This document shows positions 37,509 to 46,904 of a stretch of 64,000 nt of DNA, one piece after another. The notes under the pieces were generated by a model that was not told where the DNA came from, did not search any database, and saw only the letters and a list, made by a program, of their open reading frames with translations. How positions within the stretch are numbered: the stretch's first letter is position 1; every line of letters begins with the position of its first letter. The position numbers were made by a program, and so were the translations under genes. The DNA is from Aquimarina atlantica (GTDB lineage: Bacteria; Bacteroidota; Bacteroidia; Flavobacteriales; Flavobacteriaceae), in assembly GCF_000626715.1 (NCBI RefSeq), contig NZ_AQRA01000005.1:248001-312000 (forward strand). The letters are read 5' to 3'.

Positions 37509-37564
37509 TTATTTGTAAGATGTAATAGTTATTTCAATCGATTTTAGATAAAGATTAATAAGTA

Positions 37565-38692
37565 TTAATTAAATAGTTCTAAATTTTCAAACCACAAGTT
37601 TTTAAGTATTTCTCCTTTAGTGTTTAGATAACACCACGACTTTTTTTGTTTAACTCTTGCTAAGCCGTTTACAAAACCTTTTTGCGCATTTTTTTTGAAA
37701 ATAGAAAAACCACCAGCAGTAATTTCATATTTTTCTTCTATAACTAGCTCTCCTTTGGTATTTACAAACCCCCAGAGTTTTTTAGTTTTAACAGGTGCTA
37801 GCCCATCGGCACTAAATATTTCTGCATCTCTAAATTTAAAAGGAATTACAGTTTCACCGCTAATGTTAATATATCCCCATTTACCATCTTTAAATACAGG
37901 CGCTAATCCATTATTAAAAGCTCTTACTTTATCATATGCAGGCTCAATTACCCATTCTCCATTTTTATTGATAAATCCTATTTTATCATTTTTTTTGGCA
38001 TAAGTATATTCTGCATTTATAGAGAAATCCCATATTTTTTGAGCTCCTGATACTTCTTTAAATTCTCCGTTAATAATCAATCCATGACGAAGGCCTTGAG
38101 TAGCTACAATTGTATTATGGTAGACATTGCTCACACCATCATAGGTTGTTTTTACAAAATAATTGCCAGAAGGATCTATTAGCCCCCATTTTTCACCCTC
38201 TCTTACTTTTGCATATCCATTTATAAAATTGAATGCTTTCGAGAATTTTGGAGCTACTGTAGTCTCTCCTTTGGTATTGATAAAACCTACTTTATCTTCT
38301 TTTCGTACTATAGCAAAACCATCTTTAAAATCATAAATTTTGTCAGAATCAACATTGGTGAGGACTTTCTCTCCTTTGGTGTTGATATAAAACCATTCTT
38401 TGTTTTTTAAAACGACAGCTATACCAGAATTAAAAGCTTTAACTTTATCAAATCCAGGCTCAATAACCCATTCTCCTTTTCTATTTATAAATCCCCATAG
38501 TTTACCTTTTCTCGCAGCAGCTAGATCTTCAGAAAAGTTTTTTGCAACATCTAGTGTTGCGGGTATTTGCCAGTCACCTGATTTTGTAAGATAACCAAAT
38601 TTACCTTCAAATTTTGCTAATGCTAGTTCTTGAGCAGATCCTACTAGCGAACAAAGAGAAATTACAAAAATTAAAAAATGTTTAGTTTTCAT
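37565..38692 (-). CDS. WG-repeat secreted protein (copy 1)
   Basis: 375 residues: signal peptide ending VGSAQ (about 20), then about eight WG repeats, each with a core like KWGFINTKGE followed by a P-x-Y/F-x-x-V segment. These form beta-propeller-like or extended repeats of unknown binding role. It is a tandem paralogue of the protein at 38859-39995, but the two have diverged strongly. The ATG at 38690-38692 directly follows a copied end of the ammonia-lyase gene. The gap to FabG is 56 bases. A structural or recognition role at the envelope is possible. Confidence 0.8.
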   Translation of the reverse strand: MKTKHFLIFVISLCSLVGSAQELALAKFEGKFGYLTKSGDWQIPATLDVAKNFSEDLAAARKGKLWGFINRKGEWVIEPGFDKVKAFNSGIAVVLKNKEWFYINTKGEKVLTNVDSDKIYDFKDGFAIVRKEDKVGFINTKGETTVAPKFSKAFNFINGYAKVREGEKWGLIDPSGNYFVKTTYDGVSNVYHNTIVATQGLRHGLIINGEFKEVSGAQKIWDFSINAEYTYAKKNDKIGFINKNGEWVIEPAYDKVRAFNNGLAPVFKDGKWGYINISGETVIPFKFRDAEIFSADGLAPVKTKKLWGFVNTKGELVIEEKYEITAGGFSIFKKNAQKGFVNGLARVKQKKSWCYLNTKGEILKNLWFENLELFN

Positions 38693-38809
38693 CGCGCTTC
38701 TGTGGTTTCATTATTAATAATAAAATCTTTTACTTGATTCACATAGGGGTACATAACAACATCTTCTGTAAATATAGGAACTATATTTCGTATGGCATCA
38801 TACATCTTT
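38690..38809 (-). pseudogene. Copied 3' end of the tyrosine ammonia-lyase gene
   Basis: Positions 38691-38809 match 39994-40112, the last ~39 codons of the ammonia-lyase gene, at 118 of 119 bases. The single difference (38694 against 39997) removes the original TGA; the remnant then reads on for one codon to a TGA overlapping the WG copy 1 ATG. Upstream in transcription order (38810-38858) the match fades into weak similarity and then meets the stop of WG copy 2. There is no start codon, so it is a fragment, apparently part of a tandem duplication of the unit TAL tail plus WG gene. Confidence 0.9.
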
Positions 38810-38858
38810 ATTAGTGTTGCTATGTTGATCTTTATTGATAATAACTCCTTGTCTATAT

Positions 38859-39995
38859 TCATTTGCTAAATAATTCCGCGTTAACATACCATTTACTCCC
38901 TAAAACATCTCCTTTTTCATTAAGGAATCCCCATTTTTTTTTGTATTTTACCCTTACAGCGCCATTAACAAATCCTTTGGCCAAAAAGTCCTTTAGTTTT
39001 TTTGCATTAATAAGTATATTAGGAGCAAGATCATATTTGGCAGGTATTACAAGATTTCCTTTAGTGTCTATAAACCCCCATTTTCCTACTTGAACTTTAG
39101 CTAATCCATTATCGCCAAAGAATCCTGCATTAAGATAAGTGAATGGTATAGGTTCTTCTCCTTTTTCATTCACATATCCCCATTTAAAACCATCATTTAC
39201 AGGTGCAAATCCTTTATAAAATGGTTTAACAGTTCTATATTTTGGCTCTATAATCCATTCTCCTTTAGAATTGATAAAACCATATTTTCCTCTTTTTTTT
39301 GCAAAAGCTAAATCGGAATGATCATAAAAACTTCCAATTTCTTTGGCTTTTGGAACAGGTACAAAAGAATTATCAATTATAATTCCCCAATCATTTTTCA
39401 TTTTTGCAGAAACTCCTTTAGTGCTATAATGTCCTAATCTTTCATATAGTAGAGGGATAATTAATTCTCCTTTTTCATCAATCATACCCCAATTTTTACC
39501 ATTATTAACTCTGGCATATCCATTTATAAAAGCGCGTATTATTTTATATTCGGGCTCAATAATCAATTTACCATCACTACCTAATAATCCTATTTTTTTT
39601 CCTTTTTGAAAAAATGCTATTCCATTATCATTAAAGTCATAATATTTATCAGGAACAGGGCAATCCAAAACTTCATCGGAGTTATTAATGTAATTCCATT
39701 TATTTTTTTCAAGAACCAATGCCCAACCAGAGTGAAAATCTTTTACTCTATTGTATTTTGGTTCTATAACCCATTCCCCTTTCGTATTTATAAATCCCCA
39801 TTTTCCATTTTTAAGAACTCCTGCATAACCATTATGAAAACTTCTAGCTTCTTTAAATTGAGGTTGAATTGTATATTCGCCTGTTAGGTTGATATAGCCC
39901 CATAATTTATTTTCTCTAACTAAAGCAAGTTCTTGACCAGATAAAAATATAGTTTGAACAAAAGCAAGAATGATTAAAAAAAACTTTGTTTTCAT
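38859..39995 (-). CDS. WG-repeat secreted protein (copy 2)
   Basis: 378 residues from the ATG at 39993-39995; a GTG one codon earlier is also in frame. A signal peptide ends at about residue 20, followed by about eight WG repeats (for example KWGFINTKGEW and NWGMIDEKGE). The start overlaps the ammonia-lyase TGA as TGATG, giving translational coupling. Compared with copy 1 the order of repeats is the same, and the last 40 residues are the most alike (KGFVNG...KW), but most positions differ. Function is unknown, probably periplasmic or surface. Confidence 0.8.
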   Translation of the reverse strand: MKTKFFLIILAFVQTIFLSGQELALVRENKLWGYINLTGEYTIQPQFKEARSFHNGYAGVLKNGKWGFINTKGEWVIEPKYNRVKDFHSGWALVLEKNKWNYINNSDEVLDCPVPDKYYDFNDNGIAFFQKGKKIGLLGSDGKLIIEPEYKIIRAFINGYARVNNGKNWGMIDEKGELIIPLLYERLGHYSTKGVSAKMKNDWGIIIDNSFVPVPKAKEIGSFYDHSDLAFAKKRGKYGFINSKGEWIIEPKYRTVKPFYKGFAPVNDGFKWGYVNEKGEEPIPFTYLNAGFFGDNGLAKVQVGKWGFIDTKGNLVIPAKYDLAPNILINAKKLKDFLAKGFVNGAVRVKYKKKWGFLNEKGDVLGSKWYVNAELFSK

Positions 39996-41530
39996 CACGC
40001 TTCTGTGGTTTCATTATTAATAATAAAATCTTTTACTTGATTCACATAGGGGTACATAACAACATCTTCTGTAAATATAGGAACTATATTTCGTATGGCA
40101 TCATACATCTTTTTTGTATTCGTAGAAACTTGATCTTTTACACCTAAATATTCTATAGCCTGAACAATAGTTATTAATTCTATCGCAACAACTTCAAAAG
40201 CATTTTCTATAACTTTTTTTGTAATCAAGGCAGCATTTGTTCCCATACTTACAATATCTTGATTGTCATTGTTATTAGGGATACTATGCACATACATAGG
40301 GTTTGATAGCATTTGGTTTTCTGCTGTAGTCGATGTTGCCGTAAATTGCACTCCTTGCATCCCAAAGTTTAAACCTAGTTTGGCAAGGTTTACAAAAGGA
40401 GGAAGTATGTCGTTTAATTTAGAATTTAATAAGTAATTTAATTGACGTTCTGCCAACATTGATAATTTGGTAACTACAATTTTTAACTTATCCATTTCTA
40501 AAGAAACATAATCCCCATGAAAATTACCTCCATGATATACGTGTTTTTCTTTAACATCGATAATAGGATTGTCATTAGCAGAGTTAACTTCTTCTATTAG
40601 GATCTTTTCAATATTGTTTAAAGTATCCAAAACCGGGCCTAATATTTGAGGAACACAACGTAATGAATAGTATTCTTGAACTTTCTCCTTAAAAACAGTT
40701 ACTTCAGTTTGATCGGTGTATAGATACTCTTCTCTTTTTCTGATTAAAGAACTGCTTTCTAAATGCTCTCGCATTTGCTTAGCGATTTGTTGTTGTCCTA
40801 CATGCTTTTTTGCATGATTTAATTCTTGTGATAAGTGGTCATCATATGCTTTTACAATTTCATTAATTGCACATGAAGCTGTAATCATCCAGTTTAATAA
40901 CCTTCTTGTATAAATAGTATTTACTAATCCCACTCCGGTCATCACAGACGTACCGTTCATTAAGCCAAGTCCTTCTCGTAAAGCAATTGTAATAGGGTTG
41001 ATATTTTCTTGTTCAAAAACTTCTTTAGTATTTTTTTGTTCTCCTTCATAAAATACTTCTCCCTCACCAATAAGAGTTAAGGCTAAATGTGCTAATTGAA
41101 CTAAATCTCCACTAGCACCAACACCACCATGTTCATAAATAAGAGGAGTAATATTTTTATTGATCAAAGATGTCATAACATCTACAACAGATTTATGAAC
41201 ACCAGAGTACCCTAAGCATAGCGTATTTAAACGTGCTAACATTGCTGCTTTTACGTACATGGGAGGAAGCGGGTTTCCTGTTCCCGAAGCATGGCTTCTT
41301 ATTAAGTTATATTGTAGTTGATTTCTTTCTTTGTCGTTTATCTTGTATTGTGCCATTGGCCCAAAACCAGTATTTACACCGTAAATGATTTTATTTTCAG
41401 AAAATTCTTTTAAAAAATTAAAACTTTCTTCTACAGTTGCTAGAACACTTTCGTCTATTGCAATCGATTCTTCTTTAAATATAATGTTGAAAAAGTCCTG
41501 TATTTCTATTTTCCCTTTTAGTGTTAGCAT
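39995..41530 (-). CDS. Tyrosine ammonia-lyase, coumarate starter synthesis
   Basis: 511 residues of the HAL/PAL/TAL family. Ala139-Ser140-Gly141 in GGVGASGDL form the MIO cofactor, and the catalytic Tyr50 lies in IYGVNTGFG. Long segments resemble my memory of the Flavobacterium johnsoniae TAL, including LQYNLIRSH-SGTG, QEYYSLRCVPQ and YHGGNFHGDY. The selectivity pair reads Ser-His (79-80), which looks histidine-like, but the F. johnsoniae enzyme shares it and is a TAL. The enzyme makes 4-coumarate, the starter of flexirubin. It is the first minus-strand gene of the cluster, with a promoter-like box about 70 bases upstream. Confidence 0.92.
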   Translation of the reverse strand: MLTLKGKIEIQDFFNIIFKEESIAIDESVLATVEESFNFLKEFSENKIIYGVNTGFGPMAQYKINDKERNQLQYNLIRSHASGTGNPLPPMYVKAAMLARLNTLCLGYSGVHKSVVDVMTSLINKNITPLIYEHGGVGASGDLVQLAHLALTLIGEGEVFYEGEQKNTKEVFEQENINPITIALREGLGLMNGTSVMTGVGLVNTIYTRRLLNWMITASCAINEIVKAYDDHLSQELNHAKKHVGQQQIAKQMREHLESSSLIRKREEYLYTDQTEVTVFKEKVQEYYSLRCVPQILGPVLDTLNNIEKILIEEVNSANDNPIIDVKEKHVYHGGNFHGDYVSLEMDKLKIVVTKLSMLAERQLNYLLNSKLNDILPPFVNLAKLGLNFGMQGVQFTATSTTAENQMLSNPMYVHSIPNNNDNQDIVSMGTNAALITKKVIENAFEVVAIELITIVQAIEYLGVKDQVSTNTKKMYDAIRNIVPIFTEDVVMYPYVNQVKDFIINNETTEA

Positions 41531-41599
41531 CTATATTTTGCTCAAAATTTTAATGAATAATATTTTAATAACCAAAAATAAAACAGTTATTTTGGTTTG

Positions 41600-41607
41600 C
41601 AAATTTA
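41600..41607 (-). promoter_or_regulatory. Candidate -7 box for the TAL-led pigment operon
   Basis: The minus strand reads TAAATTTG, an exact TAnnTTTG match, 70 bases before the TAL ATG. A TTG lies upstream (41632-41634) but 24 bases away, a little long for this promoter type. The 111-base intergenic region also holds the divergent promoter of the halogenase-like gene, which I could not locate. Confidence 0.45.
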
Positions 41608-41641
41608 TAATAATTAAGGAATTAATAAGTACAATAGTGCT

Positions 41642-42883
41642 ATGAATGATGAAAATATTGATGTTTTAGTAGTAGGGGCGGGGCCTTCGGGATGTGTTGC
41701 GGCTTCTTATTTACATAATAATGGTTATGATGTGAAAGTTGTTGAAAAGAGTCTTTTTCCAAGATTTGTAATCGGGGAAAGTCTTTTGCCAAGATGTATG
41801 GATCATTTTGAAGAAGTAGGACTATTAGATTGCTTAAAAGCATGTGAGTTCGAAGTAAAATCGGGTGCACGATTTATTAAAGGAGAGAAGGTTTGTAATT
41901 TTGATTTTAGTAAAAAGCATACAGAAGGTTGGGATTGGACATGGCAGGTACCTCGTGCAGATTTTGATTCGGCTCTGACAAAAGAACTGATTAATAGAGG
42001 GGTCGATATCTGTTTTGAAGAAGAAGTCGTTGCTGTAGATTTTGAAGGGAAAATTTCAAAAACTACTATAAAAGATAAAGAAGGGAAACATCGTGTTATT
42101 ACTGCAAAGTATGTTATAGATTCTAGCGGCTATGGGAGAGTACTTCCCAGACTTTTAGATTTAGAGCAGCCATCTGAGTTACCAAAACATTCTTCAATTT
42201 TTACACATGTTAAAGATATTAATAGACCCGAAGGAGGCGAAGGGACACTTATTACATTTGATGTAATAGATACAGAAACCTGGTTGTGGGTGATTCCTTT
42301 TTCTAATGGGGTTACTAGTATAGGGTATGTGGGGCCAACAGAATTTCTAGATTCATTCGAAGGTAATGCTACAGAGAAATTAACACAAATGTTACAACGT
42401 TCAGATTATTTCTATGAGCGATTTAAGAATGTTGATTTTATGTTTGATCCTATCTCAATTAAAAATTACTCAAAATCTGTAAAACAACTGTACGGCAAAG
42501 GATATGTGTTAACAGGAAATAGCGCAGAGTTTTTAGATCCTGTGTTTTCTTCTGGAGTTACATTTGCAACAGAATCTGCATTATTAGCAGCAAAACTTGT
42601 CGCTAAAGAGTTGCAAGATGAAGCTGTAGATTGGGAGCAAGAATATACGGGATATATCAAAGGAGGTGTTAATGTTTTTTCATCTTATGTAAAAGAATGG
42701 TATACAGGAAATCTTCAAAAGTTATTTTTTCATCGACCAGAAAATCCACAAATTAAACGACAAATATGTGCAGTTTTAGCTGGCTATGTATGGGATGAAA
42801 CAAATCCTTTTGTAACCAAACATAACAGATTAATTAAAACGGTTGCCCATATGATAGATATGGAAACCGAAAAAGAAGCATAG
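41642..42883 (+). CDS. Flavin-dependent halogenase-like oxidoreductase
   Basis: 413 residues. VGAGPSG (11-17) binds FAD and FPRFVIGESLLP (39-50) is the next family motif. Both fingerprints of flavin-dependent halogenases are readable: WLWVIP (214-219, WxWxIP) and FLDPVFSSG (297-305, FxxPxxSxG). A Lys at 73 (VKSGARF) may be the catalytic lysine but needs alignment. No reductase domain is fused. It is divergent from TAL with only 111 bases between, so it belongs to the pigment locus. It could chlorinate the aryl or resorcinol ring, or act as a hydroxylase. Chlorinated flexirubins are known in the phylum, but product chemistry here is inferred. Confidence 0.82.
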   Translation: MNDENIDVLVVGAGPSGCVAASYLHNNGYDVKVVEKSLFPRFVIGESLLPRCMDHFEEVGLLDCLKACEFEVKSGARFIKGEKVCNFDFSKKHTEGWDWTWQVPRADFDSALTKELINRGVDICFEEEVVAVDFEGKISKTTIKDKEGKHRVITAKYVIDSSGYGRVLPRLLDLEQPSELPKHSSIFTHVKDINRPEGGEGTLITFDVIDTETWLWVIPFSNGVTSIGYVGPTEFLDSFEGNATEKLTQMLQRSDYFYERFKNVDFMFDPISIKNYSKSVKQLYGKGYVLTGNSAEFLDPVFSSGVTFATESALLAAKLVAKELQDEAVDWEQEYTGYIKGGVNVFSSYVKEWYTGNLQKLFFHRPENPQIKRQICAVLAGYVWDETNPFVTKHNRLIKTVAHMIDMETEKEA

Positions 42884-42921
42884 TCGAGTAGAGGTAATAA
42901 TTCTTGAGATTTTGTAAGTAT

Positions 42922-43671
42922 TTATCTATGCAAACGATCTAGAATTTCCATTACTTCTATTTTTTTTCGTACCGAAACGGGGATATTTTCTCCGTTTTTT
43001 AGCATAAGGTACCCTCCGTCGGTTTTGATAAAGGCACTAATGCATTGTAAGTTAACAAGATGGCTTTGATGTACTCGAAGGAATTGGTAATTCTTGAGCA
43101 TGTCAGAAAAATATTTCAATGTCTTGGTCACAAAAATTTTCTGTCCATCCTGAAGGTAGAAAATGGTGTTGTTACTATCAGATTCACAACGAATAATATC
43201 ATCCAGATTTACGATGATGATTTTGTCGAGAGTGTGTAGTGATATTTTATCTGGTTTTTGCTCTGGTGCAGATAATGTATCTTTTAGGATATTAAGACGT
43301 TCTTTGTTGGGTTGAATTTGTTCTTTTGCCCGAGCAATTGCTTGAGCTAATTCTTCATTAGAATATGGTTTTAAGACATAATCGATAGCTGCAAATTTAA
43401 AAGCTCTGATAGCAAACTCATCGCTGGCAGTAACAAAAATGATCTTTGATTTCAGGTCAGGAAATATTTCTAATATATCAAATCCAGTACCATCACCAAG
43501 CATAATATCCAAAAATAGAATATCGGGTTGTGTATTGCGTAATGATTTTGCTGCCTCGACTACACTTTGGGCAGTATCAACTACTTTTATTTCCGGATGA
43601 TTCGCTTTTAGATCACTTTTTAAAAGCTGAAGTGCATCAGGCATGTCTTCTACGATAATTGCTGTAAGCAT
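42922..43671 (-). CDS. LytTR-family response regulator
   Basis: 249 residues: a receiver domain (1-120) with the phospho-acceptor in DILFLDIMLGDGTG (Asp about 55), then a LytTR DNA-binding domain (about 140-245) containing FLRVHQSHLVNL. It follows the sensor kinase gene by 7 bases, making a classical LytS/LytR-like pair. The output is transcriptional. Targets are unknown; adjacency to the pigment cluster makes that a candidate, with no binding site identified. Confidence 0.92.
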   Translation of the reverse strand: MLTAIIVEDMPDALQLLKSDLKANHPEIKVVDTAQSVVEAAKSLRNTQPDILFLDIMLGDGTGFDILEIFPDLKSKIIFVTASDEFAIRAFKFAAIDYVLKPYSNEELAQAIARAKEQIQPNKERLNILKDTLSAPEQKPDKISLHTLDKIIIVNLDDIIRCESDSNNTIFYLQDGQKIFVTKTLKYFSDMLKNYQFLRVHQSHLVNLQCISAFIKTDGGYLMLKNGENIPVSVRKKIEVMEILDRLHR

Positions 43672-43678
43672 AATTGTT

Positions 43679-46600
43679 TTAATAGTCGGTTTGTAATGGT
43701 ATTTTAAATGTAATCTCAGTTCCTGCTACAGAATTGCCATTTAAGAGAATTTCTTTTATATGTAAGGAATCCTTCCCCGAAATTGATTCAAGTCGCTCTC
43801 GGGTTACTGTAAGTGCCATAGATTGATGATCTGTATTGGTTTTGTTCTTTTGTGATTGAAAAATACCTTGCCCATTATCTAATATAGTACAATGTAAATG
43901 TTCTTCACTGGTATGAAATAATACTTTTAACTCACCATCTCTACTTCCTTTTAAAATACCATGTCTAACCGCATTTTCTACAAAAGGTTGAATTAGCATA
44001 GGCGGAATAAGAATTTCTTCGGGGTCAAAATCAGAATCTATAGAGATATCATAAACAAATGGTTTGCTGGCCATTAATTGTTCTATTTCGATATAATGTT
44101 TTAAAGTCTGTATTTCCTGATCCAGAGTGATATGATCTTTTCTAGAATTGTATAGCGTTTCTCTTAATAAAGTAGCAAATGTATTTATGGTAGTATTCAT
44201 ACGATTGGGATTGTTGGTTCCCATTGCTTTTATACCATTTAACGCATTAAATATGAAATGAGGATTCATTTGTAAACGCAATGCTTTTTGTTCTAATGAT
44301 AGTAGGTGATTTTGCATTTGTAAACGATTACGTTCTTCCCGGTTTTTTTGTTTCACTCTTCGGATGTAAGATAATGCATATCCACCTAAAATCAATACGA
44401 TTATTACTAATACAGTTAATTGAAACCAAGCTTTTTCATAGATGGGACTATCAATAAAAAAACGAAACATAATAGGATCACTTTCTTCCCATCTGTAATT
44501 TCGGGATTGTGCAGAAAAGTAATGTGGGCCATATGCTAATCCGGCAAGATTTTGTTTGTGATCTGATGACCAGGGACTCCATTCAGAATTATTTAACCTC
44601 CATCGATATTCTACATCATTAGGGTGATCAAGATCAATAGTTTTATAACTAAACGATAATTCTGTTTGATTTGGCTTCAGTTTAAGAACACTTTTATTAT
44701 TTACCCAGGCTCCCAACTGTATAGAATCAACACTGCGATAAGCAACTTCTACATCTTCAAAATGTATGCTGGGCTTGATTGTAGCTTTAGTAGTTTCTGT
44801 TGGTTGATATTTGGTTAACCCATATATTGCTCCAAACCATAGATTGCCATGATCGTCTTTGGTAACAGCATTAAGACAAGTTTCAATTCCTAAGAAACCA
44901 TCATTTCTTCCAAAATGAAAAACATCTACAATATCATTTGATTGATTTAGTTCAATTCTATCGACCCCTCGTTCACTCCCAGCCCATAGATTATTTTTAT
45001 CATCAAATATCATTTGATAAATATTATCTGAATAGGGTTTTTTTCTTCCTTTTAATTTTTTGAATGTAATCTTTTGATCAAGATTAGACCACCAAATCCC
45101 CCTTCCTGCTGTCCCGAGATATAATATATTTTTGTGAAAAAGTAATGTGCTAATTGCTGTCTTTTGGTTTAGAACATTGCCTAAATGCGTAACTTTATTT
45201 CTTTCAATATACCCCAGATGTCCATTTTGAGTAGCATACCAGATTTTGCCAAGAGAATCTTTTTTCATGTCCCTTATTTGCAAATCTTCAATACCACTTT
45301 TTCGAGTAAATTTCTTTAAAGACTTTATACGTTTCTTTTTTGGGTCGTATATAAATCTGGAGATCCCGGCAGAATACGAGGCAACCCAAACGGTATTGTC
45401 TATTACTTGTATAGTTCTGATCCAGTCTGATAATAAACCTTTGTCTCTGTCAATAATGTGATTTTTACTAACTGTAATTGCAATTGTATCTGTAGTTATA
45501 ATCGGATCTTCACCTAATTCTTTACTATTGATAGTGTCTACAACAATACTATCAACTTGCATAATCTCTTTAAAAAGAATCCCTTTACCTTCTGTACCAG
45601 CCCATATGTTCCCTGAGTTATCACTGGTTATAGTTTTGATTTTTACATCAGATAAACGTTCTTCCTGAGGTATATGTTGAATCCCGGCAGAATCGATTTT
45701 TACCATTCCGGCTTCAGAATTGGATGTCCAAATACCATTTTTTGCATTATGAACAGCATATACACGATTACCTTTTAGTCCTGTGTTTTGGTCATAGTGT
45801 GTAAAGTTATTCTGAAAATATTTATAAAATCCTCCGCCAGATGTAGCAATCCATATATTAGATTGAAGATCTAAAATACTTTTTCGAGTGTACGAAACAG
45901 ATAGGCCATTTTTTCGATTAATTTTCTTTTTTAGGGCATGCGTTTCAAAATCCAGTATGGTAATTCCGTCATTATCTGTAGCAAACCATAATTCGTTATT
46001 ACTATGTATTGAAATATCTGTTACCCGAACTGGTTTTTGAATCCATTGGTTACCATATGTTTTTGCATTGGTATTTAGTACTAAAACTCCTTGATTAAAA
46101 GCAGCAGCAAATACTTTGTTATTATGAAAGATTGCCGCTGTAAAATCATATGCACTATGTCTCTCAATAATTCTTGCGCTTTGTTTAATTTGATTTAGTT
46201 TCCAAAGTCCTTTATTGGTGGCAACCCAGAATAGTTTACCATCAAAAACAATATCATTAATAATGCTTGTATTGATCTTTGGATTAAGATTAATCTTAAT
46301 TAACCCCAGGTTTTTTCGATATTCATAAATACCAATATTGGTGGCTAGATAGGTCTTGTTGTTTATCAGGCATATTTTATTAATTCGAGGACCTTCAATG
46401 TTGGTAAATTTATTTTTGATCTTGATACTAAGCCCATTTTTTGTACCGATAAAAAGACTGTCATTTACAAAGGCAAGAGCATGAATATAGTTTGATTGCA
46501 ATCCATCATTTTCATTCCAGGTTTTAAATTCCTCGCCATTAAATCTAGAAAGACCACCTCCTTGAGTACCTAACCATAAGTACCCTATTTTATCTTGCAC

Positions 46601-46738
46601 AATATCATAGACTTGCGATTGTGGTAGTCCATCCTCTAGAGTATATGCTCTAAGTTGATTGTTTTGTGCTGATAGTGAGCCGATACTATTCAATATCAGG
46701 AAAGAAACAAGATAGATGTATTTATAGTTTAAGTTCAC
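43679..46738 (-). CDS. Beta-propeller sensor histidine kinase (LytS-like)
   Basis: 1019 residues. A signal peptide ending LSAQ (about 24) is followed by a periplasmic two-bladed set of Reg_prop repeats (for example GYLWLGTQGGGL and NLWFGAIYGL) up to about 640, then a Y_Y_Y domain (about 660-735). One membrane helix (about 750-775) leads to a coiled linker and a His_kinase domain with NPHFIFNAL (His about 824) and an ATPase with ENAVRHG and DNGQGI. The start codon appears to be GTG. The ligand may be a sugar or polymer, as for hybrid sensors of this type, but it is not fixed by sequence. It is co-transcribed with the LytTR regulator. Confidence 0.9.
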   Translation of the reverse strand: MNLNYKYIYLVSFLILNSIGSLSAQNNQLRAYTLEDGLPQSQVYDIVQDKIGYLWLGTQGGGLSRFNGEEFKTWNENDGLQSNYIHALAFVNDSLFIGTKNGLSIKIKNKFTNIEGPRINKICLINNKTYLATNIGIYEYRKNLGLIKINLNPKINTSIINDIVFDGKLFWVATNKGLWKLNQIKQSARIIERHSAYDFTAAIFHNNKVFAAAFNQGVLVLNTNAKTYGNQWIQKPVRVTDISIHSNNELWFATDNDGITILDFETHALKKKINRKNGLSVSYTRKSILDLQSNIWIATSGGGFYKYFQNNFTHYDQNTGLKGNRVYAVHNAKNGIWTSNSEAGMVKIDSAGIQHIPQEERLSDVKIKTITSDNSGNIWAGTEGKGILFKEIMQVDSIVVDTINSKELGEDPIITTDTIAITVSKNHIIDRDKGLLSDWIRTIQVIDNTVWVASYSAGISRFIYDPKKKRIKSLKKFTRKSGIEDLQIRDMKKDSLGKIWYATQNGHLGYIERNKVTHLGNVLNQKTAISTLLFHKNILYLGTAGRGIWWSNLDQKITFKKLKGRKKPYSDNIYQMIFDDKNNLWAGSERGVDRIELNQSNDIVDVFHFGRNDGFLGIETCLNAVTKDDHGNLWFGAIYGLTKYQPTETTKATIKPSIHFEDVEVAYRSVDSIQLGAWVNNKSVLKLKPNQTELSFSYKTIDLDHPNDVEYRWRLNNSEWSPWSSDHKQNLAGLAYGPHYFSAQSRNYRWEESDPIMFRFFIDSPIYEKAWFQLTVLVIIVLILGGYALSYIRRVKQKNREERNRLQMQNHLLSLEQKALRLQMNPHFIFNALNGIKAMGTNNPNRMNTTINTFATLLRETLYNSRKDHITLDQEIQTLKHYIEIEQLMASKPFVYDISIDSDFDPEEILIPPMLIQPFVENAVRHGILKGSRDGELKVLFHTSEEHLHCTILDNGQGIFQSQKNKTNTDHQSMALTVTRERLESISGKDSLHIKEILLNGNSVAGTEITFKIPLQTDY

Positions 46739-46808
46739 AAGAGATTTGTCTGGTTGGTAACAAATATAATCAAACTGCTTTTTTCTGGGATATAATCGAT
46801 TTAAATGT

Positions 46809-46844
46809 AAAAAAAAACCGACACCACCGGTTAAGGCGGGTCGG
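46809..46844 (-). terminator. Rho-independent terminator after the 46905-47480 gene
   Basis: On the minus strand a 10-bp GC-rich stem with one bulged T and a 6-base loop (46818-46844) is followed by nine T. It lies 60 bases after the stop of the 191-residue gene and before the start of the kinase gene. It is a clear intrinsic terminator. Confidence 0.85.
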
Positions 46845-46904
46845 TATAATAAACAAAAGTTTCCCCCTTTTTGTTTATTAGATTGAGATTACTGTTAGGA
46901 TTAA

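Noticed and set aside
39995..41530. Calling the lyase a histidine ammonia-lyase because of Ser-His at 79-80
   Set aside because: No other hut genes are present, the gene opens a flexirubin cluster, and the known F. johnsoniae tyrosine ammonia-lyase has the same pair.
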